From contig NZ_CP061008.1 of the NCBI RefSeq assembly GCF_014490035.1, positions 4,030,001-4,094,000 of the forward strand: a stretch of DNA of 64,000 nt. The letters run 5' to 3'. Numbering within the stretch: position 1 is the first letter of the stretch; each line of letters begins with the position of its first letter. Of this stretch, positions 19,833 through 27,481 are shown piece by piece. The notes beneath the pieces were generated by a model. The model worked only from the letters and a program-made list of their open reading frames with translations. It did no database searches and had not been told where the DNA came from. This DNA comes from Achromobacter xylosoxidans (GTDB lineage Bacteria > Pseudomonadota > Gammaproteobacteria > Burkholderiales > Burkholderiaceae_B). The translations under genes and the position numbers were made by a program.

Positions 19833-20642
19833 TCAGCGCCTGCCCGCCTCCGGCATACAGGCCGGCACGGCGCATGCGGCCGGCGCCTTGATCAGGAACT
19901 CCTTCAGGCTGGCCACGTTGTTCTTCTTGAAGATGCGGTTCTTGTAGGTGACCACGGTGGTGGGCGACAGGCCCAGCTCGCGCCCCACTTCCTTCGCGGT
20001 ATGGCCCTGGCGCAGCAGGTCCGCCACCTGGATCTCGCGCAGCGACAGTCCGCTGCACCAGGACGGCGCGCGCGGCGCGTCCGCTTGCACGCGGCACAAC
20101 TGGTGATGGCGCCGCGCCAGCGCGATCAGCAAGGGCGCACGCCCGCGCATCAGCTCGGCCACGTTCGGCGAATGGGCGTGCGAGAAATACAGGTTCAGGT
20201 AGCTGATGCCCTCGTCGCGGCAGCCGATGAGCGAGATCTTGCTGGCGAAGCCCGGGCGCTCGAACAGCAGGCGGCGGTACTCGTCATCCGCGATGCGTTC
20301 GGGCGACGCGGTCTGGACGACCAGGTCGGGATGATGGCCGGGCCGGCAGGCCATGTCGCGCAGCAGGCCGTAATTGGGGTCGCGCCGGTAGAACTCGTTG
20401 TCCACGAATACGTTGGTGGTCCATTCGATCAGGGACTGGTTCAGCAGGCTGGCGGCCGACGAATACTGCACCGAGCCTTCCTGGCCGTAGAACACGTGCG
20501 ACACGTGGTCGGCGGCCACGGTTTCGCGCAGCGCCAGCAGCAGCGCGGCATGGAACATCGGACCGCCCAGGTCCATGACGGCGGACTCGGCCCAACGGTC
20601 CGGCCCCCCGCCCGCGGGCATAGGGTTGTTTGTCTCTTCCAT
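19833..20642 (-). CDS. LuxR-type HTH regulator of the adjacent catabolic cluster
   Basis: A 269-residue regulator with an N-terminal domain of unknown ligand (about 1-190) and a C-terminal LuxR/FixJ-type helix-turn-helix (LSLREIQVADLLRQGHTAKEVGRELGLSPTTVVTYKNRIFKKNN). The N-terminal part does not show the conserved Trp/Tyr/Asp pattern of acyl-homoserine-lactone receptors, so it more probably senses a metabolite. The start MEETNN at 20642 has a GGGGGA about ten bases upstream. It is divergent from the FAD monooxygenase, and the gap holds an 8-base-arm inverted repeat. Confidence 0.8.
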   Translation of the reverse strand: MEETNNPMPAGGGPDRWAESAVMDLGGPMFHAALLLALRETVAADHVSHVFYGQEGSVQYSSAASLLNQSLIEWTTNVFVDNEFYRRDPNYGLLRDMACRPGHHPDLVVQTASPERIADDEYRRLLFERPGFASKISLIGCRDEGISYLNLYFSHAHSPNVAELMRGRAPLLIALARRHHQLCRVQADAPRAPSWCSGLSLREIQVADLLRQGHTAKEVGRELGLSPTTVVTYKNRIFKKNNVASLKEFLIKAPAACAVPACMPEAGRR

Positions 20643-20704
20643 GGTGTCGTTTTCCCCCGCTTGCGCGTGTTTTCCCGATTCTAAGGTCATCCCCCGCCGC
20701 CGCG

Positions 20705-20726
20705 ATGTCCTCTTCCGTGAGGACAT
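20705..20726. promoter_or_regulatory. Operator-like inverted repeat in regulator/monooxygenase gap
   Basis: Perfect arms ATGTCCTC-N6-GAGGACAT in the 148-base gap between the LuxR-type gene (start 20642) and the monooxygenase (start 20791). Size and symmetry fit a dimeric LuxR/FixJ-type site. Candidate operator for the whole cluster. Confidence 0.5.
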
Positions 20727-20790
20727 GACGGGCCCGCGCGGCGCTCCTAGAGTGGGGCCTGCAACAAACCACATCGAACTAGGGAAAACG

Positions 20791-22491
20791 ATGAAAGAGC
20801 TTCCCATCTATCCATACGTCAGGCCCGAGGAAATGGACCGCCCGCGCCGCGATCCGCATCCGGTGGCGGTCGTGGGGGCCGGATTGACCGGGCTGACGCT
20901 GGCGCTGGACCTGGTGCGGCGGGGCATCCCCGTAGTCGTGCTGGACGACGACAACACCGTCGGCGTGCGCGGCCTGGCCTCGCGCGGCATGGTCTGGGCG
21001 CAGCGCACGCTGGACATCTTCGACCGGCTCGGCATGGCCGGCGACGTGGTCGGCAAGGGCGTGCGCTGGAACGTGGGCCGCGTGCTGTGCCGCGACATGG
21101 CGGTGGCGTCCTTCACGCTGCAGGACCAGCCCGACATGCGCCACAACGGCTTCGTCAACCTGCAGCAGTACTACCTGGAAGCCTTCCTGGTGGACGCGCT
21201 GATGCGCGAGCCGCTGGCCGAGCTGCGCTGGCTGAACCGCGTCGCCGGCATCGAACCGCAAGCGGACGGCCCGACGACGCTGCAGGTGGAGACGCCCGAC
21301 GGCCCCTACCCGTGCCGCGCGCAATGGGTCGTCGCCTGCGACGGCGCCAAGAGCGCGGTGCGCGGCATGCTGGGCCTGAGCCCGCGGGTGTACGACCAGA
21401 CCGAGGACCGCTGGATCATCATCGACATCGTGCTGCGCGACACCACCTGGCCGGAGGAACGCTGGACCTGGCTGGACGCGCGCAGCAACCATGGCCGCGC
21501 GGTCTGGCGCCACAAGATGGCCGACGACACCTGGCGGCTGGATTTCCAGCTGCGCGCGGACGAAGACCCGGCCGAGGCGGCCACCGACGCGGCCATGCGC
21601 CAGCGCGTCTGGGACCTGCTGGGCGAACGCGTGGAATTCGACATCGCCTGGCACGGCGTCTGGGCCTACCGCCATGAATGCCTGGACAGTCTGCGCCACG
21701 GCCGCGTGCTGTTCGCGGGCGACTCGGCCCACCTGGTCGCGCCGTTCGGTGCGCGCGGCGGCAACGGCGGCATCCAGGACGCCGACAACCTGGGCTGGAA
21801 GCTGGCCCTGCTGCTGCAAGGCCGCGCGGGCGACTCACTGCTGGACACCTACAGCGTGGAGCGCAAGCACGCGGCGATGGAGAACATCCGCCAGGCGCGC
21901 CGCTCCTCGCGCTTCGTCTACCCGGGCGCGGCCCGCTCGGCCGCGCTGTGGCGCGACGCAATCATCGACCTGGCGCCGCGCCACGCCACCGCCGCCCGCA
22001 TGATCAACACCGGCCGCCTGTGCATGCCGGCCGTCTATCCAGCGTCGGCGTTGGCGCGGGGCGCGCACGCCCTGGCCGGGCGCGCGCTGCCCAACGTGGT
22101 GCTGCGGCAAAGCGACGGCCTGACCCTGCATGGGCTGCTCGGCCCCTGGTTCACCGTGCTGGTGTTCGGCGATGTCCTGCCCGCCGGCGCGGAGGACGGT
22201 GACGGCCTGCTGCGCTGGATCGCCGTCGGCCCGCTTTGCGATGAGCGCGGACGCGCCGCCCTGGCGCACCAGCTCGGCCAGACGCTGGACGGCCAGGCCT
22301 GGCTGCTGCGCCCCGACCAGCATGTCATGGCCGCCGCCACGCCCGAGACGCGCGATCCCGAGGCCGTGCAGGCCTGGATCAGCGCGGCGCTGAATGCGCC
22401 CGGCGCCTGTCCCGAACCCCTATCCGAGGCCCGCGGCCTCTACCGCTCAACCGGAGGCGCCAGCCATGCCGCTATCCCAGCAACAGCTTGA
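20791..22491 (+). CDS. FAD-dependent aromatic monooxygenase
   Basis: Class A flavoprotein hydroxylase of 566 residues, using FAD, NAD(P)H and O2 to hydroxylate an aromatic ring. Motifs: Rossmann VAVVGAGLTGLTLALDLVRRG (about 28-48, GxGxxG), VACDGAKSAVR (DG motif) and VLFAGDSAHLVAPFGARGGNGG (second FAD site, GD motif), then a thioredoxin-like C-terminal domain as in phenol hydroxylase/MhpA-type enzymes. ATG 20791 follows AGGGAAAACG. It is the first gene of an eight-gene plus-strand run; the downstream genes suggest that its product is a hydroquinone-type ring (para-diol) rather than a catechol. Confidence 0.85.
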   Translation: MKELPIYPYVRPEEMDRPRRDPHPVAVVGAGLTGLTLALDLVRRGIPVVVLDDDNTVGVRGLASRGMVWAQRTLDIFDRLGMAGDVVGKGVRWNVGRVLCRDMAVASFTLQDQPDMRHNGFVNLQQYYLEAFLVDALMREPLAELRWLNRVAGIEPQADGPTTLQVETPDGPYPCRAQWVVACDGAKSAVRGMLGLSPRVYDQTEDRWIIIDIVLRDTTWPEERWTWLDARSNHGRAVWRHKMADDTWRLDFQLRADEDPAEAATDAAMRQRVWDLLGERVEFDIAWHGVWAYRHECLDSLRHGRVLFAGDSAHLVAPFGARGGNGGIQDADNLGWKLALLLQGRAGDSLLDTYSVERKHAAMENIRQARRSSRFVYPGAARSAALWRDAIIDLAPRHATAARMINTGRLCMPAVYPASALARGAHALAGRALPNVVLRQSDGLTLHGLLGPWFTVLVFGDVLPAGAEDGDGLLRWIAVGPLCDERGRAALAHQLGQTLDGQAWLLRPDQHVMAAATPETRDPEAVQAWISAALNAPGACPEPLSEARGLYRSTGGASHAAIPATA

Positions 22492-22672
22492 CGACCTGCT
22501 CGAGCGCCTTATCGCGTTGACCAACGTGCCCGACCCCGCTGCCCAGCGCGACAGCCTGGCCCGGCTGTCGCTGCTGCTCATCGAAGCCGTGGACGACGCG
22601 GCCCGGGTGCAGGCGGCGGTCGACGAGATGCTGGCGAGCCAACCCGGTTCGCCCGCCTTGAACATTCCATGA
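22466..22672 (+). CDS. Small DUF2783-like protein
   Basis: A 68-residue acidic, helical protein without Cys, signal or membrane segment (LDDLLERLIALTNVPDPAAQRDSLARLSLLLIEAVDDAARVQAAVDEM). Its size, composition and place directly after an FAD monooxygenase resemble DUF2783 proteins, which have no known function. It has its own RBS (CCGGAGG, 9 bases before the ATG), starts within the end of the monooxygenase gene and overlaps the next gene as ATGA. Tight coupling suggests a partner or assembly role for the monooxygenase or the dioxygenase; that is inference. Confidence 0.6.
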   Translation: MPLSQQQLDDLLERLIALTNVPDPAAQRDSLARLSLLLIEAVDDAARVQAAVDEMLASQPGSPALNIP

Positions 22673-23271
22673 ACCACGGAGACGGCGCCATGACGCTGCA
22701 ACACCCCCCCGCCTGCCCCGCCATCCAGGGCCTGCATCACTTCGCCTGGCGCTGCCGCGACGCGGAGGAAACCCGGCATTTCTACGAAGACATCCTGGGC
22801 CTGCCGCTGGTGCATGTGGTCAAGGAAGAACGCGTGCCCTCCACCGGCGAACACTGTCCCTTCGTGCACCTGTTCTTCGAGTTCGCCGACGGCTCGCACA
22901 TCGCCTTCTTCGACCTGGGCGACAACGGACTGAGCCAGCCCGATCCCGCCACGCCGCGCTGGGTCAACCACTTCGCCATGGAAATCGGCGGCGAGGCCGA
23001 GCTGGAACAGATGCGCCAGCGGCTGCTGTCCCACGGCGTCGACGTGGTGGGGCCGACCGACCACCACTTCATCCGCTCGATCTATTTCTTCGACCCCAAC
23101 GGCATCCGGCTCGAACTGACCCTGCGCCTGCCCGTGGACGACTACGTGGCTCGCAAGCGCCGCAGCGCCCATGACGACCTGGCCGCCTGGACCCGCGACA
23201 AGGCCGCCGGGCTGATGCCCGGCGCCACCGGCACCAGCAGCCAGCAGCGCGGCCAGGCCCACGCCAGCTGA
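22669..23271 (+). CDS. VOC-fold (glyoxalase/extradiol dioxygenase-like) protein
   Basis: A 200-residue vicinal-oxygen-chelate protein with two beta-alpha-beta-beta-beta modules. The likely metal triad is His24 (LHHFAWRCRD), His101 (VNHFAMEIG) and Glu149 (RLELTL), the 2-His-1-Glu arrangement of Fe(II) ring-cleavage dioxygenases. It is single-pair VOC, half the size of classical two-pair extradiol enzymes. In this cluster it is the only candidate ring-opening dioxygenase. Start 22669 (ATGA overlap) or 22690 (after CGGAG) are both possible. Glyoxalase or isomerase activity is the alternative. Confidence 0.75.
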   Translation: MNHGDGAMTLQHPPACPAIQGLHHFAWRCRDAEETRHFYEDILGLPLVHVVKEERVPSTGEHCPFVHLFFEFADGSHIAFFDLGDNGLSQPDPATPRWVNHFAMEIGGEAELEQMRQRLLSHGVDVVGPTDHHFIRSIYFFDPNGIRLELTLRLPVDDYVARKRRSAHDDLAAWTRDKAAGLMPGATGTSSQQRGQAHAS

Positions 23272-23303
23272 TACGCCCACTTTCCATTCATCAAAGGAAC
23301 ACC

Positions 23304-24263
23304 ATGAGCAAACCCTTCGCCTCCCAGGCCGACCTGGCGGAAAAGAAGATCTCCTTCGAGCGCCTGTCCGACAACGCCTACGCCTACGTGGCCGACGGCG
23401 ACCCCAACTCGGGCGTGATCATCGGCGACGACAGCGTGATGGTGGTCGACGCGACCGCCACCCCGGCCATGGCGCAGGCGCTGATCCAAGCCATCCGCGG
23501 TGTCACCGACAAACCCATCCGCCATGTGGCGCTGACGCACTACCACGCCGTGCGCGTGCTGGGCGCGTCCGCCTTCGTGGCCGAGGGCGCGGCCAACGTG
23601 TACGCCAGCCGCGGCACGCATGAGCTCATCGTCGAACGCGGCCAGGCCGACATGGACTCGGAGATCGGCCGCTTCCCGCGGCTGTTCCAGTCCGCCGAGA
23701 CCATCCCCGGGCTGACCTGGCCCACCGTGGTGTTCGAGCGCGAGCTGACCGTGTTCCTGGGCAGCCTCGAAGTGCGCATGCTGCACCTGGGCGCCGGCCA
23801 CACCCGGGGCGATTCCATCGTCTGGATTCCGTCGCAGGGCATCTGTTTCTCCGGCGACCTGGTGGAATTCAACGCGGGCGTGTACACGGGCGATGCCTAC
23901 CTGTCGGACTGGCCCGCCACGCTGGACGCGTTGCAAGCGCTGCAACCGCGCCAGATGGTGCCGGGCCGCGGTCCCGCCCTGACCACGCCCGCCGCCTGCC
24001 GCGAGGCCATCGGCTACACGCGCAGCTGGGTCGAAACGCTGTACGGCTGCGCCCGCCAGGGCGTGGAGCAAGGCAAGAGCCTGAAGCAGGTCTATGAAGA
24101 CACGCGCCGCGTCATGGACCCCGAGTTCGGCCACGTCGTCATCTACGAACACGCCATTCCCTTCGACGTTTCGCGCGCTTATGACGAGGCCAGCGGCATC
24201 GCCGATCCGCGCGTCTGGACCGCCCAGCGCGACCGCGACATGTGGGCGGAACTCACCGCCTGA
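23304..24263 (+). CDS. MBL-fold hydrolase-like protein with altered metal site
   Basis: Metallo-beta-lactamase-fold protein of 319 residues. The canonical HxHxDH motif reads H79-Y-H81-A-V83-R84, so site-1 ligands His79 and His81 are kept but Asp and His of site 2 are replaced by Val and Arg. The third site-1 ligand His166 (GAGHTRGD) and bridging Asp185 (FSGDLVE) are present. The last site-2 His, usually in a GHG loop, is Arg222 (PGRGP). The protein therefore looks mononuclear, and the function is open: thioesterase, lactonase or redox enzymes all use this fold. It sits between the VOC dioxygenase and FAH-family genes with 32 and 57 bases around it. Confidence 0.8.
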   Translation: MSKPFASQADLAEKKISFERLSDNAYAYVADGDPNSGVIIGDDSVMVVDATATPAMAQALIQAIRGVTDKPIRHVALTHYHAVRVLGASAFVAEGAANVYASRGTHELIVERGQADMDSEIGRFPRLFQSAETIPGLTWPTVVFERELTVFLGSLEVRMLHLGAGHTRGDSIVWIPSQGICFSGDLVEFNAGVYTGDAYLSDWPATLDALQALQPRQMVPGRGPALTTPAACREAIGYTRSWVETLYGCARQGVEQGKSLKQVYEDTRRVMDPEFGHVVIYEHAIPFDVSRAYDEASGIADPRVWTAQRDRDMWAELTA

Positions 24264-24320
24264 TCCCCGCACGACGAGGCCCCGCCGCGGGCCTGCCTTT
24301 CCGATACGGAGCACCTGAAG

Positions 24321-25355
24321 ATGAAACTCGCCACTCTGACCAACGGCGCCCGCGACGGCGCCCTGGCCGTCGTCGACCGCAACCTGACCCGCATGCGCAC
24401 CGTGCCGCACATCGCCGCCACCTTGCAGCAGGCGCTGGACGACTGGGCCCGCGCCGCGCCGCTGCTGCAGGCCGAATACGAAGCGCTGAACGCCAGCGAG
24501 GGCGCCAGCCAGCCCTTCGAACCTGCCCGCTGCGCCGCGCCCCTGCCGCGCGCCTACCAATGGCTGGACGCGTCGGCCTACCTGAACCACGTGGAATTGA
24601 CGCGCCGCGCCCGCGGCGGCGAGATGCCGCCTTCGTTCCTGACCGATCCGCTGATGTACCAGGGCGCCTCGGATGACTTCATGGGCCCTTGCGAAGACAT
24701 CACCGCCGCCAGCGAGGAACTGGGCGTGGACCTGGAGGCGGAGATCGTGGTCGTGACCGACGACGTGCCGCTGGGCGTGGACCCGGACGCGGCGCTCGAA
24801 CACGTCGTGCTGCTGGGCCTGGTCAACGACGTGACCCTGCGCAACGTGGTGCTGCCCGAGCTGTCCAAGGGCTTCGGCTTCCTGCAGGGCAAGCCGGCCT
24901 CGGCGCTGTCGCCCGTGCTGGTCACACCCGACGAGCTCGCGCCCTACTGGCGCGGCGGCAAGCTGCACCGCGCCATGCAAGTGTGGCTAAACGGCCGGCA
25001 GATCGGCCAGCCCCAGGCGGGCGAGGAAATGCAATTCCATTTCGGCGAACTGATCGCGCACGCGGCCCGCACGCGCCGCCTGGGCGCCGGCACCCTGGTG
25101 GGCAGCGGCACCATTTCGAATGCCAGCGACGCCGCCGGCGTGTGCTGCCTGGTCGAGGCGCGCGTGCGGGAAAAGCTGCGCGACGGCGAAATGCGCACGC
25201 CCTTCCTCAAGCACGGCGACCGGGTGCGCATCGGCATGCGCGACGACGCGGGCGCAAGCCTGTTCGGCGACATCGACCAGCAGGTGCGCATTCCCGGCAC
25301 GCGCCCAATGCCTGGCGCCGTATCGGCCGGTACGCCCGAAACTGCCGCCGCCTGA
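24321..25355 (+). CDS. Fumarylacetoacetate hydrolase family protein
   Basis: C-C bond hydrolase of 344 residues that would cleave a fumaryl- or acyl-pyruvate-type beta-diketone. The acidic metal ligands are visible in GVDLEAEIVVVTDDVPLG (two Glu) and LLGLVNDVTLRN (Asp), and KGFGFLQGKPASALSPVLVTPDEL matches the FAH core. The C-terminal GSGTISNA and HGDRVRI motifs are typical of true FAH. With the next gene (isomerase) it forms the maleyl-to-fumaryl and hydrolysis pair of gentisate or homogentisate-like pathways. Confidence 0.87.
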   Translation: MKLATLTNGARDGALAVVDRNLTRMRTVPHIAATLQQALDDWARAAPLLQAEYEALNASEGASQPFEPARCAAPLPRAYQWLDASAYLNHVELTRRARGGEMPPSFLTDPLMYQGASDDFMGPCEDITAASEELGVDLEAEIVVVTDDVPLGVDPDAALEHVVLLGLVNDVTLRNVVLPELSKGFGFLQGKPASALSPVLVTPDELAPYWRGGKLHRAMQVWLNGRQIGQPQAGEEMQFHFGELIAHAARTRRLGAGTLVGSGTISNASDAAGVCCLVEARVREKLRDGEMRTPFLKHGDRVRIGMRDDAGASLFGDIDQQVRIPGTRPMPGAVSAGTPETAAA

Positions 25356-25367
25356 CCGGAGACCGCC

Positions 25368-26036
25368 GTGGCCGATACGCCTGCCCTCACCCTGCACAGC
25401 TACTGGCGCAGTTCCGCGGCCTACCGGGTCCGCATCGCCCTGGCCTTGAAGGGCCTGCCTTACCGGCAGGTCACCTGGCACATGGTCAAGGGCGAACACC
25501 AGCAGCCCGCCTACCGATCGCTGGCGCCCTTCGGCCTGGTGCCCATGCTGGAAATCGACGGCCTGCGACTGCAGCAGTCGCTGGCCATCATCGAGTACCT
25601 GGACGAGCGCCATCCCGGCGCGCCGCTGCTGCCGGCCGATCCGGCGCTGCGCGCGCAAGCCCGCGCACTGGCGCAATTGATCGCCTGCGAAATGCATCCG
25701 CTCAACAACCTGCGCGCGCTCAAGCGCCTGCGCGCCCAGTTCGGCGCGGATGACGAACAGATCCAGGACTGGTACCGCCACTGGTGCGCCGAAGGCTTCC
25801 AGGCCTTCGAGGCGGCGCTGCCCGCGGCGCAGGACGGCCGCTACGCGCTGGGCGCCGCGCCCACGCTGGTCGAGTGCTACCTGATCCCGCAGGTCTACAA
25901 CGCCTTGCGCTACGGCGCGGACCTGACGCCCTTCGAGCGGATCCGCGCCATCGTCCAGGCCTGCGCCGGCCTGCCCGCGTTCGTAGCGGCCCGTCCGGAA
26001 AACCAACCCGACGCGCCGCAGAGCGCGGCGGCCTAG
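25368..26036 (+). CDS. maiA: Maleylacetoacetate/maleylpyruvate isomerase (zeta-class GST)
   Basis: A 222-residue glutathione-dependent cis-trans isomerase. The N-terminal thioredoxin domain has SSAAYRVRIALALKGLPY, corresponding to the zeta-class SSCSWRVRIAL motif with catalytic Ser, and FGLVPMLEIDG and QSLAIIEYLDE; the C-terminal all-helical domain keeps CEMHPLNNLR. Start GTG 25368 follows CCGGAG by seven bases. It is immediately downstream of the FAH-family gene, consistent with conversion of the maleyl ring-cleavage product into the fumaryl form. It cannot be told from sequence whether the substrate is the acetoacetate or pyruvate type. Confidence 0.85.
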   Translation: MADTPALTLHSYWRSSAAYRVRIALALKGLPYRQVTWHMVKGEHQQPAYRSLAPFGLVPMLEIDGLRLQQSLAIIEYLDERHPGAPLLPADPALRAQARALAQLIACEMHPLNNLRALKRLRAQFGADDEQIQDWYRHWCAEGFQAFEAALPAAQDGRYALGAAPTLVECYLIPQVYNALRYGADLTPFERIRAIVQACAGLPAFVAARPENQPDAPQSAAA

Positions 26037-26090
26037 GCAACACCCCCGAATAAGAAGCTGAACCGCCGCATTCCCCCCACGGAGACAATC

Positions 26091-27443
26091 ATGCAGACAG
26101 AAATCCCCGCCGACGGCGCCGCCGTCGCAGCCCCCGGCCGTTCCGCGTCCGGCCCGCTGGTCAGCGCCGACGACCGCAAGGTGCTGGCCGCCACGCTGGT
26201 CGGCTCGGCCATCGAGTGGTACGACTATTTCATCTACGTCCAGGCGGCCGGCCTGGTGCTGGGCTCGCTGTTCTTCGCGCCTTTCGCCAAGGAGAACCCG
26301 GAACTGTCGTTGATCCTGTCGTTCGCGACCGTGGGCGTGGCCTTCCTGTTCCGGCCGCTGGGCGCCATCGTCTGCGGCCATCTGGGCGACCGCTACGGCC
26401 GCAAGCGGGTGCTGGCGGCCACGCTGATCCTGATGGGCGTGTCCACCGCGCTGATCGGCGTGCTGCCCACCTATGCGCAGATCGGCATCTGGGCGCCGGT
26501 GATGCTGGTGACGCTGCGCGTGCTGCAAGGCTTCTCCGCCGGCGGCGAATGGGGCGGCGCGGCCCTCATGGCGGTCGAGCACGCGCCGCGCGACCGGCGT
26601 TCGCTGTTCGGCGCCTTTCCGCAGATCGGCGTGCCGCTGGGCATGATCGTCGCCACCGGCGTGCTGTGGTGCATTACCTCGTTGGTCGGCCCCGACAATT
26701 TCATGGCCTGGGGCTGGCGGGTGTCCTTCCTGCTGTCCATCGCGCTCATCGTCGTCGGCGTCTTCATCCGCCGCGCGGTCGAGGAATCCCCCGTGTTCCT
26801 GGAGATGCAGTCGCGCCGCAGCCATTCCTCTGCGCCGCTGGGCACGCTGTTGCGCAAGCATCCGCGCCAGATCCTGCTGACCACGCTGATCTTCGTGGGC
26901 AACAGCACGGCCGGCTACCTGCTGGTCGGCTTCTTCATCAGCTACGGCAGCCGGGCGCTGCGCATGCCGCCGCAGCAGGTGCTGATGATCTGCACGCTGG
27001 CCGCGGCCTGCTGGCTGGGCACCACGCTGCTGGGCGGCTGGCTCGGCGACCGCATCGGCCGCGTGCGCACCTTCCAGCTCGGCTACGTGCTGCTGGCGCT
27101 GTGGGCGGTGCCGATGTGGTCCTTCGTCGACTCCGGCGACGTCATGCAATTCGCCTTCGCCCTGGCCGTGTTGTCGGTGCCGCTGGGCCTGACCTATGGC
27201 CCGCAGGCCGCGCTGTACGCCGAGATGTTCCCGGCCGACGTGCGCTACTCGGGCGTGTCGGCGGGCTACGCGCTGGGCTCCATCCTGGGCGGCGCCTTCG
27301 CCGCGATGATCGCGCAGTCCATCATCACCGCCACCGGACAGTCCTGGCATGTGGGTGTCTACGTCATCGCCATGGCCTTGGTGTCCTTCGTGGCCGTGAG
27401 CCTGGTCAAGGACCGGCCCGGCGTCACGCTGCACGCCGACTGA
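26091..27443 (+). CDS. MHS-family MFS transporter
   Basis: Metabolite:H+ symporter of 450 residues and about 12 helices, of the ProP/ShiA/PcaT-like family. Marker motifs: GSAIEWYDYFIYVQAAGLVLGSLFF (helix 1), GHLGDRYGRKRVL (loop 2-3) and GGEWGGAALMAVEHAP (helix 5). These import organic acids, including aromatic acids, with protons. Its place inside the catabolic run, between the isomerase and fumarase genes, suggests uptake of the substrate of this pathway. Confidence 0.88.
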   Translation: MQTEIPADGAAVAAPGRSASGPLVSADDRKVLAATLVGSAIEWYDYFIYVQAAGLVLGSLFFAPFAKENPELSLILSFATVGVAFLFRPLGAIVCGHLGDRYGRKRVLAATLILMGVSTALIGVLPTYAQIGIWAPVMLVTLRVLQGFSAGGEWGGAALMAVEHAPRDRRSLFGAFPQIGVPLGMIVATGVLWCITSLVGPDNFMAWGWRVSFLLSIALIVVGVFIRRAVEESPVFLEMQSRRSHSSAPLGTLLRKHPRQILLTTLIFVGNSTAGYLLVGFFISYGSRALRMPPQQVLMICTLAAACWLGTTLLGGWLGDRIGRVRTFQLGYVLLALWAVPMWSFVDSGDVMQFAFALAVLSVPLGLTYGPQAALYAEMFPADVRYSGVSAGYALGSILGGAFAAMIAQSIITATGQSWHVGVYVIAMALVSFVAVSLVKDRPGVTLHAD

Positions 27444-27481
27444 ACTTGATCCTCTGCTGAAGCCACCTACCCACGCATGCC

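Noticed and set aside
24987..27434. An 815-codon open frame opposite the FAH, isomerase and MHS genes
   Set aside because: It spans three well-supported genes on the other strand and is His/Gln/Arg-rich without domain motifs.
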